In this document: positions 47,999-56,587 of the stretch, one piece after another | How positions within the stretch are numbered: the first letter of the stretch is position 1 | Layout: each line of letters opens with the position of its first letter | Source: Acetobacterium woodii DSM 1030 | Lineage (GTDB): Bacteria; Bacillota; Clostridia; Eubacteriales; Eubacteriaceae | NCBI RefSeq assembly: GCF_000247605.1 | Contig: NC_016894.1 | Span: 3,089,732 to 3,153,731 of the forward strand | Length of the DNA stretch: 64,000 nt | Direction of reading: 5' to 3' | Notes under the pieces: generated by a model | The model's input: the letters and a program-made list of their open reading frames with translations, nothing else | What the model was told of the DNA's origin: nothing | The model's database searches: none | Made by a program: the position numbers and the translations under genes

Positions 47999-49009
47999 TC
48001 AGATACCCAAGAATTTCTTGACATCTTCGATCGTTTTGAAATCATCGATTTCCCCTGTTAATGTTTCCAGAGTAATTGAATCCAATTGGGTGAGTTTCTC
48101 ACGATACTCCGCAGGTATAATCCCGAATTTTTTGGTCAGCGATTTAATTACCATTTTAGAAAAAGCACGAGTTTCGCCTTCTTCAATACCTTTTTTAAAA
48201 CCTTCTTCTCTTAAAACTTCAGCTAATGTCATGGTTACTTCACTTCCTTCCTTGTAGGTTACTGCTAATTGCTTAATAACGGTATTCAGTTGATCTTTTG
48301 AAAGCTGTGGTCCGGATGTCAGAATATAACGCATACAGGTTTCAAAATACTGAATACCTGTTTCTTTTTCTTCCAACTCATCCAGGGCTCTGGCTGCCTT
48401 GAAAATCGTTTCCAGAAATTCCTGACTATTTTTCGTAAAAACATCTCTGAAAATAGACAAAGCAATCGTCAATTCTGCATTTCCTTTGATTTCTTCATCT
48501 GAAAAGTGAGATAAGTCATAGAGCTGGTAGCGATAATCCGGTGTCATTTGTTTGACTTCTTCCGGTAACGTATCAAAATCCATAATCAGATCGCTAAGCA
48601 ACGATCCCATCTTCCATTGTGTTTTTCCATGGTAAATCACCAATGGAATAATCACCGGGATATGGGTGTCATTTTCTCTGTTGACTTTCTGGTTCCAGAT
48701 GCGAACCATGTACGTCAATAACTGCAGTGCAACCATTCTGTCCGGATAGCTCTTGTGTTCAAACAGAAAATAAAGATAACCGTCCCGCTGATTGATTTTT
48801 GTTCTGAATAGCATGTCCGAGAATAACTCACTGAGTTCTTCATCAACGTGGCTACCATTCTGAATTTCCAGTTCATTCAGATCAACTATTTTTAAAATCG
48901 GTTCTGGCAGGTAGTTCTCGATGAAATCTCTAGCCACTAACGGATTTGAAAATATTTCCTTGAAAAACTTGTCATGGGGATTCTGTATTTTCATCTCACT
49001 ATTTTTCAT
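47999..49009 (-). CDS. Rpn-family nuclease (PD-(D/E)XK), copy 2
   Basis: This 336-residue protein matches copy 1 almost residue for residue up to EVLREEGF. The differences I see there are L/P, M/L and L/M. The C-terminus then diverges: FKKGIEEGETRAFSKMVIK in this copy against FEEGIEKGKKDSLSDLAVN in copy 1, with only a few shared positions and a shared IEDVKKFL end. The nuclease core ends LFEHKSY. The 1389-base offset between copies is exact over the gene and its upstream RAYT remnant, so the block was duplicated in tandem. Confidence 0.9.
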   Translation of the reverse strand: MKNSEMKIQNPHDKFFKEIFSNPLVARDFIENYLPEPILKIVDLNELEIQNGSHVDEELSELFSDMLFRTKINQRDGYLYFLFEHKSYPDRMVALQLLTYMVRIWNQKVNRENDTHIPVIIPLVIYHGKTQWKMGSLLSDLIMDFDTLPEEVKQMTPDYRYQLYDLSHFSDEEIKGNAELTIALSIFRDVFTKNSQEFLETIFKAARALDELEEKETGIQYFETCMRYILTSGPQLSKDQLNTVIKQLAVTYKEGSEVTMTLAEVLREEGFKKGIEEGETRAFSKMVIKSLTKKFGIIPAEYREKLTQLDSITLETLTGEIDDFKTIEDVKKFLGI

Positions 49010-49134
49010 TTTTTCACTTTCTTTGCCTTTATTATAATTGAATTCCCGTTAAAATGCCATTGGATTTAGTCGTTTGATTTTGCAATGTGGACGAAGCTAA
49101 CTTCCGATTGAAGATTTTGTTTTCAGCTTGTCCT

Positions 49135-49232
49135 CGTCATCGATAATTGATAAAGATATTTTGACTGTCTATCCTTTTTAACATCACATGATAAATACTG
49201 ATCATACTTTTTACTCTTGCCTGCCTCGCCAT
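49135..49232 (-). pseudogene. Truncated RAYT 5' remnant, copy 2
   Basis: The ATG at 49232 starts MARQARVKSMISIYHVML, then KRIDSQNIFIN, and the frame breaks at the same point as copy 1. Compared with the live gene at 46510 it has more changes (T to M, G to S), so it is older or less constrained. Confidence 0.85.
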
Positions 49233-49284
49233 TTTTGACCTCACTTCTTACAACTTCACTACATTCTATCATATTTTACTAAAC

Positions 49285-49311
49285 GTGACTACTGAAACGT
49301 CCCCATGTCAC
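49285..49311. repeat. 27-bp REP palindrome copy
   Basis: It begins GTGACT, contains CTGAAACGTCCCC and ends GTCAC, followed at once by a second partial copy (CTCCCATGTCACTC). Confidence 0.88.
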
Positions 49312-49325
49312 TCTCCCATGTCACT

Positions 49326-49562
49326 CTAGCAAACTTTGCTCTTTTTGAATAAAAACTCTGGATCTAGATCCGCTTGGTTACACCATTCAATACTATCAAA
49401 ACTAATACGTACAGTTCTGAATTTCTCCTCATTCTTTAGTTCCTGAAAAATACCCTTTTCCAGATATGGACTGACATCGAATATTCTTTTTTCACCATTT
49501 TCAAAAGTTAAGAGCAACTTATAATCATTTAAAGGTTCTACATCTATAACTGCTAAATACAT
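49326..49562 (-). CDS. DUF2442 domain-containing protein
   Basis: This 78-residue protein has the DUF2442 pattern: VIDVEPLNDYKLLLTFENGE, then FDVSPYLEKGIFQELKN and the end LDPEFLF. DUF2442 proteins commonly pair with DUF4160 proteins in two-gene units that resemble toxin-antitoxin pairs but have no proven role. Here the partner, directly upstream at 49574-49759, is broken. The ATG follows GGAGGTCAAAAG. Confidence 0.88.
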   Translation of the reverse strand: MYLAVIDVEPLNDYKLLLTFENGEKRIFDVSPYLEKGIFQELKNEEKFRTVRISFDSIEWCNQADLDPEFLFKKSKVC

Positions 49563-49573
49563 CTTTTGACCTC

Positions 49574-49759
49574 CTATTTTAATGGATCAATTTTATATGG
49601 AAGCTCACTATTCATCGCCAGCATCCAATCCGCAAATAGTTCTTCCTATCTTAACTCAGCCCAAGCTAGAACAAGCTTAAGCTGTTTCTTTGGCAAATTT
49701 TCTTCTTTTAATTCACAAGTTTTAATGTCTATAATAGCCTTATTACAATGAATGCGACG
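49574..49759 (-). pseudogene. DUF4160 remnant with in-frame amber codon
   Basis: Reading the minus strand, residues IHCNKAIIDIKTCELKEENL, then KQLKLVLAWAELR, a TAG (49646-49648), then EELFADWMLAMN and a final TAG, match DUF4160 proteins, which end WAELHREELLADW in intact relatives. The 5' end is missing: a TGA at 49760-49762 lies before the match. The gene is therefore dead, though its downstream frame is intact. Confidence 0.75.
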
Positions 49760-49938
49760 TCATTAATACCTATTCTTCTTTCCTTTATTTTATCATCTCA
49801 ATCTTTGAATAGCAATGACCTCTGAATGGAATCATCGTTTCATTCATTTGACCCTATGATTTCCTACATGGCTCTGTACAACCTCCGGACAGGCTGGTTT
49901 TTTCAGCCGAAATATTCATGAGGCACTTACCTCTAAAC

Positions 49939-49965
49939 GTGACAAGTCAAACATCCCCGCGTCAC
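49939..49965. repeat. 27-bp REP palindrome copy
   Basis: It begins GTGACA, contains TCAAACATCCCC and ends GTCAC. The surrounding 49763-50193 has no gene; it holds this copy, another copy (50045-50071) and a third RAYT leader fragment. Confidence 0.85.
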
Positions 49966-50044
49966 TCTGTGTAAATCCATGCGTTTATTGGACGCTTACC
50001 TCACTTCTTATATCTTCGCTGCATTCTATTATACTTTTCTAAAT

Positions 50045-50071
50045 GTGACAAGTGAAACGTCCCCGTGTCAC
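50045..50071. repeat. 27-bp REP palindrome copy with RAYT leader
   Basis: It begins GTGACA, contains GTGAAACGTCCCC and ends GTCAC. The 50 bases before it (CTCACTTCTTATATCTTCG.. to TTTTCTAA) match the leader of the live transposase gene (46516-46562), so this is the scar of a third RAYT copy. Confidence 0.88.
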
Positions 50072-50193
50072 CCAAAGGATTTAACAGCGCATCCGTAGTT
50101 TAAGCAGCTTTTATCAAATCCTGAGGATTTTCTAATAATAAGGATAAGGCCAGTTATCCTGACATAAGAATAATGGATATTACGGGGTGGCGG

Positions 50194-51963
50194 GGTTCTT
50201 CCGCAAAAATCCGTTATCCGGGTTTTGAATGTGGATCATACATCAATTTGGCCGTCAATAATTTTTGACCGCATCGACCATACATGGTTCGTTTTATCAT
50301 TTTAAGTTTGTTGTTGACCCCTTCCACAAATCCGTTTGATAAATCACTGATAACAGCATTTTCAACTGCTTCGAGATCTTTTTCCAGTCCGGCGGCAAAA
50401 ATCGCCAGCTCCTTTACATTTGATTTTTTGTATCTGTCGATAAACAGATACAGTTGGGGTAAACTTTTTTCTTTAAAAATCCGGCGAAATTCTTTGATGC
50501 ATTTGTATAGTTCGCCGATAATTGGATATTTCTCCATCAGGCATTCACGATACCCGGATAAAACGGCATCATTCATCCAGAGAAAACGGAAGATACTTCT
50601 CCGGGTAACATGATCAAATTTGCTCAACTGCTTCTTTCGGCTGATGGATTCAATCGAAGCGCTTCGATAAACAGCAATTTCAATGCCGTGGGCCTCAATC
50701 AGCTTGTTCATATAGTCATATGCGGTGGACACTTGTCCTGAATAGCCCTGTTTTTTTATCTCTCGATAGATGTCTTTGCGGATCATCCCGGAAGCCAATG
50801 ATTTCATAATGTAATCATAATAACGATCAGCACCGCTTAGCAGTTCCCGGCGACATAATGCATCAAAATCGCCATTCATATACTTGCGAATCGTATTTCT
50901 GCTGCAATGGAGGATTTTTGCAATTTGTCGGGAACTGAAACCGGCATCAACATGGTCTTTTATTGCCTTGTAGAGTTGGACTTTGTTTTCATTATAGCTG
51001 TCCAGTTTTACCAGTGGATCATTTTTTTTTAAAACCTTCTGCCGTTTTTTCTTTCGGTTGTTGCTTATCAGAATGATCCTGATCGATCGGTATTTTTATA
51101 TCAGCCGGAACAACTGATTTGAGTGCATTCTGAACGGCCTCCAGCAAATTCTGATGAAGATGAAACCGGTCTGCAATCTGCATGGCATCAGGAAGTATTT
51201 CCCTAATAGCGGAAGCATAGGCCCCGGCACGGTCTCGAGTGATGCGCTTGACCTGTCTGTTCTGCCGCAGCCAGGCCTTGAGCGTGTTGCTGTCACGACC
51301 ATTAAGAACCGCGACCGGTTTGTGTGTGGCTTCATCAACAATCACAGTTCCGTATCGGCTTCTTTTTTTGAAGGCAAAATCATCGACACCAATCGTTTCA
51401 CTACAAACTGGAACCGGCTGAGCCTCATAATGTTCTGTAAGAAAGCGGATCACACTATCTCCACTGATATAAAGGTTCATTGCCTGACAGATCCGTGCGC
51501 ACCCTTCACAACTGGTTTCCATTGCCAGCAAGCAGATGAAATCTTCACAGCGCTGAGTCATTCTTCGGTTTGCATTGAGAAAATCATTAAATGTTTCAGC
51601 AACGGTTTTAACCGAGCACGCTTCATTGTCACAAATGTACTCATGGGCTTTAATCCGGAGCTGAACATTCTTTCCCAGTATTGGAAGATCCTGAACTTTT
51701 CTTGTATAGGTACCGTGATAATGATTAAGTGTCTGGTGGCACCTGGGACAGATACAGGTTCTGGAAAGAGATTTCATATGGATAATGATTTTATCAGTTT
51801 CAATTACTTCCGTGATCTTTAAAACATCGGATGGGAAGTAATGATCCAAAATCAGGGTATTTGGTGAATCCATTTTTACCACCCTTTCTAGCTATTTGAT
51901 GCTTTTATTATATCACTTCAGGTTTAGTAAATAGCTTAACAGACGGATTTTTGCGGAAGAACC
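50194..51963 (-). mobile_element. ISL3-family insertion sequence
   Basis: This 1770-bp element is bounded by perfect 21-bp inverted repeats (start GGTTCTTCCGCAAAAATCC). It carries an ISL3-type transposase in two frames. I find no matching 8-bp target duplication (GGTGGCGG left, ACCATCAT right), so one flank has probably been rearranged or lost. It is inserted at the end of an anti-sigma-like gene. Confidence 0.92.
50214..51873 (-). pseudogene. ISL3 transposase, frame split at an A9 run
   Basis: Two frames together give one ISL3 transposase. The N-terminal frame (from ATG 51873, about 284 residues) has a zinc-finger part (CICPRCHQTLNHYHG..C..C) and the DDE core parts TIGVDDFAF and ITRDRAGAYASAI. 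It ends at TGA just after a run of nine A (51022-51030). The second frame continues through [14 protein letters not shown], then a helix-turn-helix [16 protein letters not shown], to [18 protein letters not shown], which holds the catalytic Glu. With eight A the frame is continuous. Polymerase slippage on A9 could make active transposase; a sequencing or replication slip is the alternative. Confidence 0.85.
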
Positions 51964-52187
51964 ACCATCATGACCAATATTCCGGCAAAAGCAACGGAAA
52001 CCGGTTTAAAATATTTCGGTAAGAATCGGACTTTTTTAACCGTTTTTTGCGGTTGTCGGGTAATATAGTCCAGTTCGGTCATTTTGATCACCGGCATTGC
52101 CGCCAATTTCTCAAAATCCAGCGCCGGAGCCATATTGATGCCTTGCCGCAAAGACTTTTCAATATTCAATTGTTTTTTATGAGCCAC
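51936..52187 (-). pseudogene. Anti-sigma-factor-like protein, truncated by IS
   Basis: An 83-codon frame starts at GTG 52187, overlapping the sigma gene stop (TAGTG). It encodes a hydrophilic N-terminal part (residues 1-63) and a membrane segment (SVAFAGILVMMVV, about residues 65-77). It then runs straight into the inverted repeat of the ISL3 element, which supplies the last residues and stop. Position and layout match the cytoplasmic plus membrane part of anti-sigma factors encoded after ECF sigma genes; the extracytoplasmic part is missing. The protein may still bind sigma if the N-terminal part is enough. Confidence 0.72.
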
Positions 52188-52777
52188 TATATCACCTCCT
52201 GTTCGGTGAGATATTTTTTCAATTTTTTTAATCCGCGATGATATTTAGACAACACCGTCGATAATTTCATCTCCAGATTGTTGGCTATTTCGCGGTGGGT
52301 AAATCCGGAAATTGCATGTAAAAGAATAATTTCCGTTTCTTCAGCATTTAAGATTTTTAAAGCCGCCTGGAGTACCAGCCGATCTTCATTGTCAGTGATA
52401 TAAGAAAAGTTCGAATCATTTTCGAGATCGGTTATTTCGACACTGTCATTTTTTTGTTTAAGTCGGAGTTTCGAGATCGACAAATTCCGGGCAATTGTAA
52501 ATACCCACGCCATTGGTTTACCCATGGGATTATAAAGATGGGCAGCCGCCCGAATTTTCAGGTAGGTATCCTGAACCACATCCAGAGCGTCATCGTGATT
52601 TTTAAGTGTCGAAAGAACAAAGGCATACACCGTACGCTCAGTCAGTCGGTAAAATTCTTCAAATGCGTCCATATCGTTTTGGGCAATGCGCGTGAATATG
52701 GTTTCATCAATTTGCAGTTTTGGTCGTTCTTCGCTGTTTATGTTTTCTGGTACCACCATATTCAAAAATAGGTTCAT
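52187..52777 (-). CDS. ECF-type RNA polymerase sigma factor
   Basis: This 196-residue protein has sigma region 2 (DMDAFEEFYRLTERTVYAFVLS..DALDVVQDTYLKI) and region 4 helix-turn-helix (LHAISGFTHREIANNLEMKLST). A short linker with acidic residues separates them. It should direct polymerase to a small stress or envelope regulon. It overlaps the anti-sigma gene. A perfect 7-bp inverted repeat lies just upstream. Confidence 0.9.
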   Translation of the reverse strand: MNLFLNMVVPENINSEERPKLQIDETIFTRIAQNDMDAFEEFYRLTERTVYAFVLSTLKNHDDALDVVQDTYLKIRAAAHLYNPMGKPMAWVFTIARNLSISKLRLKQKNDSVEITDLENDSNFSYITDNEDRLVLQAALKILNAEETEIILLHAISGFTHREIANNLEMKLSTVLSKYHRGLKKLKKYLTEQEVI

Positions 52778-52802
52778 CAGGTATAACCCCCAACATTATA
52801 TT

Positions 52803-52821
52803 AACGTTTCGATCAAACGTT
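52803..52821. promoter_or_regulatory. Perfect inverted repeat upstream of the ECF sigma gene
   Basis: AACGTTT-CGATC-AAACGTT lies 26 bases upstream of the sigma start. It could be an operator or part of an autoregulated ECF promoter. The remainder of the 493-base gap to 53271 shows a weak hairpin near 52890-52910 and little else I can support. Confidence 0.4.
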
Positions 52822-53270
52822 TTATTGCATCATTTGTAAATTTTTTTTACAATTCCTTATTATTGACGATAATTTGTTAAATTGCAAGCAGTAGCAGCTT
52901 GTAAGCTACATTTTTTTTGCACGATTCTTTTTCTATCTGATTATAACATAATTGGGCCGCTTTTTCTGGAATAATGTGATTAATTACAATATTATTATCC
53001 ATTTAACGTGATCTTTACTGATTATCTCACCACTATATACCGCTATATAATAAAGAAGATTTTTTTCGACAGCGGTTGTGTGAATTTTTATCCCCTGCCT
53101 ACCAAGGTTTATAGGTGACTTTTTTTCATATGCGTGATAAAATAGAATTATTATGGGAATATAAGTTTTATCACATTTTTTAGAGATGCGAAGTACACAA
53201 ATTTTAATGTTGTCTTTTGGGCTATTTTTCAGGTAATCGCAAAAAACAGCGAACAATGGAGGAGTATAAA

Positions 53271-54326
53271 ATGGAAAAAAAGGTAAACTATTCAGTTGAT
53301 GATTTGATCGATCTACACGTCTTGCAGCAATTTCAAGATAGTTTTGCAAAAGCACTTGGTATGGCCAGCGTTTCTGTTGATAATGTAAAAGGAACCATTA
53401 CCGAACCCAGTAATTTTACAGATTTTTGTATGAAGTATACCCGTGGTTCAACCGAGGGCAATAAACGTTGTGTCAGCTGTGATATCAACGGCGGCAAAAA
53501 AGCCGGTACTTCCGGAAAACCTGCGGTATATTCCTGCCATGCCGGTTTGGTCGATTTTGCGGCGCCAATTGTTGTTGACGGTGTTCAGATCGGAGCCATC
53601 CTTGGTGGCCAGGTGCTTGATGCTCCCCCTGATGAAGCCAAATTTAGAAAGATCGCCCGCGAAATCGGTGTCGATGAAGACGAATACATTGCGGCATTAC
53701 GTAAAATAACCATTGTTCCCCGTGCGAAAATTACGGCTGCGGCAGATATGTTATACATTTTTGCCAATTCTATTTCTAAAATGGGCCATCATAATCGCTT
53801 GTTGGTGGACGAAACTGAAAAATTCCAGTCAATCTCGGAAAATATGTTTGAAAATATTCGTACGGTCAGTGAAGTGATCGCCAACTTCTCCGTTCAAATT
53901 GATTCATTAATTAAAGCCTCAGACGAATTATTGGAATCTTCAACCGTTTCTAAAAACAAAGTTAAAGAAACCGATTCAATTCTTAAGTTTATTCGGGATG
54001 TTGCCACCCAGACTAATCTGCTCGGTTTAAATGCCGCCATCGAAGCAACCCGCGCCGGCGAATTCGGCCGCGGCTTTAATGTCGTTGCCGATGAAGTCCG
54101 AAAGCTGGCTGTCATGAGTGTCGATTCGGCTAAAAAAATCGAAAGTATCCTCGACAGTATCGTTGTCAGTATGAACAGCGTCGAATCCCAGGCGGCTAAA
54201 TCCTACAAAATTATTGGCGAACATCAGGATGCCATGATCGAAATAAACGAAAAATTAGCATTACTCAACCAAATATCCGATAAATTAAAGGTTGAGATCA
54301 ATACCCTTAAAAACAGCATTTATTAA
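53271..54326 (+). CDS. PocR-domain soluble methyl-accepting-type signalling protein
   Basis: This is a protein of about 351 residues with no membrane segment. Residues 8-165 match the PocR ligand-binding domain ([19 protein letters not shown], then [19 protein letters not shown] and [16 protein letters not shown], ligand- or metal-binding Cys pattern). The rest is an MCP signalling domain with the hairpin tip [23 protein letters not shown], interrupted at the adaptation region. PocR domains sense 1,2-propanediol-like or related small molecules. It should feed a CheA-type kinase. Start 53271 has a GGAGG site. Confidence 0.92.
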   Translation: MEKKVNYSVDDLIDLHVLQQFQDSFAKALGMASVSVDNVKGTITEPSNFTDFCMKYTRGSTEGNKRCVSCDINGGKKAGTSGKPAVYSCHAGLVDFAAPIVVDGVQIGAILGGQVLDAPPDEAKFRKIAREIGVDEDEYIAALRKITIVPRAKITAAADMLYIFANSISKMGHHNRLLVDETEKFQSISENMFENIRTVSEVIANFSVQIDSLIKASDELLESSTVSKNKVKETDSILKFIRDVATQTNLLGLNAAIEATRAGEFGRGFNVVADEVRKLAVMSVDSAKKIESILDSIVVSMNSVESQAAKSYKIIGEHQDAMIEINEKLALLNQISDKLKVEINTLKNSIY

Positions 54327-54363
54327 AAACCCTTGAAGGCAGGGTGTCTTCTACCTAAAACCT

Positions 54364-54460
54364 GTACCGACACTTATTAATCGTTTGTCTGCTGCAGAAT
54401 CGGACAGGCTAAGGCCATGTCCGCTCTGATGCAAACAACCTGATTAATAAGTGTCGGTAC
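54364..54460. repeat. Family A2 palindromic repeat, copy 3
   Basis: This 97-bp imperfect palindrome runs from GTACCGACACTTATTAATC to its complement and shares the core CTGCAGAATCGGACAGGCT with the dnaK-dnaJ copies, in reverse. It lies after the PocR gene. Confidence 0.88.
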
Positions 54461-54483
54461 GATGTTAGCTTTTTTGATAAGCT

Positions 54484-54509
54484 AAGGCGGTGCACCCGCC
54501 TTTTTTTTA
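54484..54509 (+). terminator. Intrinsic terminator after the PocR-domain gene
   Basis: AAGGCGG-TGCAC-CCGCCTT is followed by eight T on the plus strand. Confidence 0.85.
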
Positions 54510-54601
54510 TGCGCTAAATTACAAATATTTGGCATGTTTTGTTTATCTCTTCTATTTAATAGGTGTAACACCATTTTAAAAAAGGAGGATAAACAATTGA
54601 A

Positions 54602-55012
54602 ATGAAAAAATTTTTAGACGATCTGCCCCAGTATTTTGCGCTGCTGGGTTCAGTGTTAGGTTTTCTTTTAGGCGGGTTTGACGGCTATTTATATACGCTG
54701 TTAGGCTTTATCCTGATTGATTATCTCACCGGCCTGGTAGTTGCCATCACTCTGCGGCAGGTATCGAGTGAAGTTGGTTTTGTTGGCATTCTAAAAAAAA
54801 TGCTGATTCTGGTGATGGTCGCAATGGGGCATCTATTGGATCAGAATCTTTTAGGGGCCGGAAATGCCCTGCGCACGGCGGTTATTTTCTTTTACACCGC
54901 TAACGAAGGGATTAGTATCACCGAAAACCTGACCCGTTTAGGTTTTCCCATTCCCGCCAAACTTAAAATGGTTCTGGCCCAACTTTATGACAAAGAAAAG
55001 GAGGAACACTAA
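54602..55012 (+). CDS. Phage-type holin family protein
   Basis: This 136-residue protein has three to four hydrophobic segments and the phage_holin_4-type pattern YTLLGFILIDYLTGLVVAITLRQ, then ILKKMLILVMVAMGHLLDQ, ending in a basic-acidic tail. Holins permit release of lysis enzymes. The next gene is a peptidase, so the pair resembles a lysis cassette, yet no capsid, tail or terminase gene is near. It has an AAAGGAGG site before the ATG. Confidence 0.9.
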   Translation: MKKFLDDLPQYFALLGSVLGFLLGGFDGYLYTLLGFILIDYLTGLVVAITLRQVSSEVGFVGILKKMLILVMVAMGHLLDQNLLGAGNALRTAVIFFYTANEGISITENLTRLGFPIPAKLKMVLAQLYDKEKEEH

Positions 55013-55013
55013 G

Positions 55014-55571
55014 ATGTATCTAAAACTGATTCAGGAGGCGCTAATCCGCGCCGGTTATTTCCCCGGTCCGGTAGACGGCCAGGATGGCCCCTTAACGCGG
55101 GCGGCAATTAAAGCTTTTCAAAGTGATCACGGCCTGACTGCCGATGGCTTGGTCGGGGCACTTACGCATCACGCTCTTTTTGACGGCAGCACCATGACCG
55201 ATGCGGATAAACCGGCTTCCACCATAGACAATCAACAATTGACCCCGCATTTTAACCGAGAGGAGTTTAAATGTTGTTGTGAAGGCCGTTATTGCAATGG
55301 CTTCCCGGCCGAGATGAACCCGGAGCTGGTCGGTCGAATGGAAGCCATTCGTCTGGTTGTGGAGCTGCCGATTATCGTCACCTCCGGGGTTCGTTGCCCC
55401 ACCCGCAATGCCGAAGTTGGCGGTATTCCCAATTCCCGCCATCTCAGTGGCAATGCGGCCGATTGTTATGTACCGGGAATGACCGTTTATGAACTGGCGG
55501 CAGCGGCGAGAAATGCCGGACTCGGCGTGATTGTTTATGAAAATGAAGGATTTTGTCATCTGGAGCTTTAA
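55014..55571 (+). CDS. Peptidoglycan-binding domain with M15-type peptidase
   Basis: This is a protein of about 185 residues with a PG_binding_1 domain (YLKLIQEALIRAGYFPG..DGPLTRAAIKAFQSDHG, residues 1-55) and a C-terminal Peptidase_M15_3 domain with SGVRCPTRNAEVGG, SRHLSGNAADC (zinc His and Asp) and HLEL at the end. It cuts cross-linked peptides of the cell wall. Its start follows GGAGG and lies two bases after the holin stop. No signal peptide is seen, as expected for a holin-dependent enzyme. Confidence 0.93.
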   Translation: MYLKLIQEALIRAGYFPGPVDGQDGPLTRAAIKAFQSDHGLTADGLVGALTHHALFDGSTMTDADKPASTIDNQQLTPHFNREEFKCCCEGRYCNGFPAEMNPELVGRMEAIRLVVELPIIVTSGVRCPTRNAEVGGIPNSRHLSGNAADCYVPGMTVYELAAAARNAGLGVIVYENEGFCHLEL

Positions 55572-55656
55572 TTTTTTTAAATTTTTCTCTTTTTTATGGC
55601 ATGTTTTTCTCTTTTATTCCATTTATAAGTATAACCGATGAAAGGAGGTACACACA

Positions 55657-55881
55657 ATGCCAGTAACAACTGATTTTCTCAGCAATAAGCTTCAAGTTCG
55701 TTCGAACTATGGCGTAGTCGATGGTAAAGAAGTGATTAAGTCAAAAACTTATTCGCATCTGAAAGAAACCGCTACCGATGATGATATTTATGCTGTGGCT
55801 GAATCGCTTGCCAGTTTGCAGGTCCCAACCATGGAAGAAGTAATCAAAATCGAAAGCACGCTCTTGATTCCCGGTGTTTAA
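55657..55881 (+). CDS. DUF1659 domain-containing protein
   Basis: This 74-residue protein begins MPVTTDFLSNKLQVRSNYG and has KVIKSKTYSHLKE-like and DDIYAVAESLASLQ segments of DUF1659. The family is small, often next to DUF2922 and sometimes to YvrJ or a sigma factor, and its role is unknown. It has an AAAGGAGG site nine bases before the ATG. Confidence 0.88.
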   Translation: MPVTTDFLSNKLQVRSNYGVVDGKEVIKSKTYSHLKETATDDDIYAVAESLASLQVPTMEEVIKIESTLLIPGV

Positions 55882-55934
55882 AACACCCCTGCCGGTTAAT
55901 TTGTAACTTCGCAAATTAGCCATTTTATTAGCTA

Positions 55935-55993
55935 TAGGTAATTGCGAAAGTGCCGTGAGTTTTGGGCTCAGTTTCGCACGAAACAATTGCCTA
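55935..55993. repeat. Family B deletion derivative
   Basis: These 59 bases match the left 52 bases of the family B element at 58480 (TAGGTAATTGCGAAA.., then GTTTCGCACGAAACAATT) and end GCCTA. The central and right parts are gone. It lies directly before the ribosome site of the DUF2922 gene, in the gap after DUF1659. Confidence 0.85.
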
Positions 55994-56023
55994 ACTAAAT
56001 ATGAAGAAAGGAGGTCAATGAAT

Positions 56024-56248
56024 ATGCCCGAAATTAAAGCCACTATGGTTTTTGAACGCGCCGACGGTAAAAAATCAACCGTTTCCGTGTCCGATGCTGA
56101 CCCGGCGGTTACCGCAGCCGAACTAAACAGCGCGATGGACCTAATCCTCGCTAAAAACGTCTTTGCGCCTGACAATAACGAGTTTGTCAAAAAAATCAGC
56201 GGAAAGCTGATCAGTACGACAACTCAGGATTTTGAAATGTCCGTTTAA
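56024..56248 (+). CDS. DUF2922 domain-containing protein
   Basis: This 74-residue protein has the DUF2922 pattern: KATMVFERADGKKSTVSVSD, ADPAVTAAELNSAMDLI and an end TTTQDFEMSV. ATG at 56024 lies nine bases after AAAGGAGG; the in-frame ATG at 56018 is only three bases away and is less likely. The partner DUF1659 lies upstream, with a family B remnant between. Confidence 0.88.
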   Translation: MPEIKATMVFERADGKKSTVSVSDADPAVTAAELNSAMDLILAKNVFAPDNNEFVKKISGKLISTTTQDFEMSV

Positions 56249-56293
56249 TGACTGGCGAGGGGGGAACCCTCGTTAGCGATTAGCCGTAAACCC

Positions 56294-56425
56294 GTACCGA
56301 TCAATTGTTAATCTGTTGTATGCACGCAATTCGGACAGTTGCAATTAAAGCTTTGGCTAAAAATAGCCTTTTCGCGGCAACTGTTCACCTTGAGACACAC
56401 AACATGATCGAACAATTGTCGGTAC
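56294..56425. repeat. Family A1 palindromic repeat, copy 2
   Basis: This 132-bp copy is close to identical with 10675-10806 (same length, most changes single bases in the loop). It lies between two similar hairpins (GCGAGGGG..CCCTCG at 56254-56275 and GCGAGGG..CCCTCGC at 56453), so it may have entered a terminator. 56249-56587 contains no gene. Confidence 0.88.
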
Positions 56426-56452
56426 TGCCGCTTATTTTATTTGCAGTTTGCA

Positions 56453-56477
56453 GCGAGGGGAAACCCTCGCTTTTTTA
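56453..56477 (+). terminator. Intrinsic terminator after the DUF2922 gene
   Basis: GCGAGGG-GAAA-CCCTCGC is followed by six T on the plus strand. Confidence 0.85.
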
Positions 56478-56587
56478 ATACCTAAACGTGTTTTAATCCT
56501 ATTTTAGAAAATGGTTGAAAAGTGAGCTAAAATCATTTATAATAAATTTACGAACATATGTTCTATTTTATCGAAAGAGGTGACAAT

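Larger units (their letters stand above)
46820..49240. repeat. Tandem duplication: Rpn gene plus RAYT remnant (period 1389)
   Basis: Two blocks, about 46830-47870 and 48219-49259, are close to identical at a constant offset of 1389 bases. Each holds the first three quarters of an Rpn gene, its upstream sequence and the 5' part of a RAYT gene. The 3' parts of the Rpn genes and the spacers are not alike. Confidence 0.88.
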
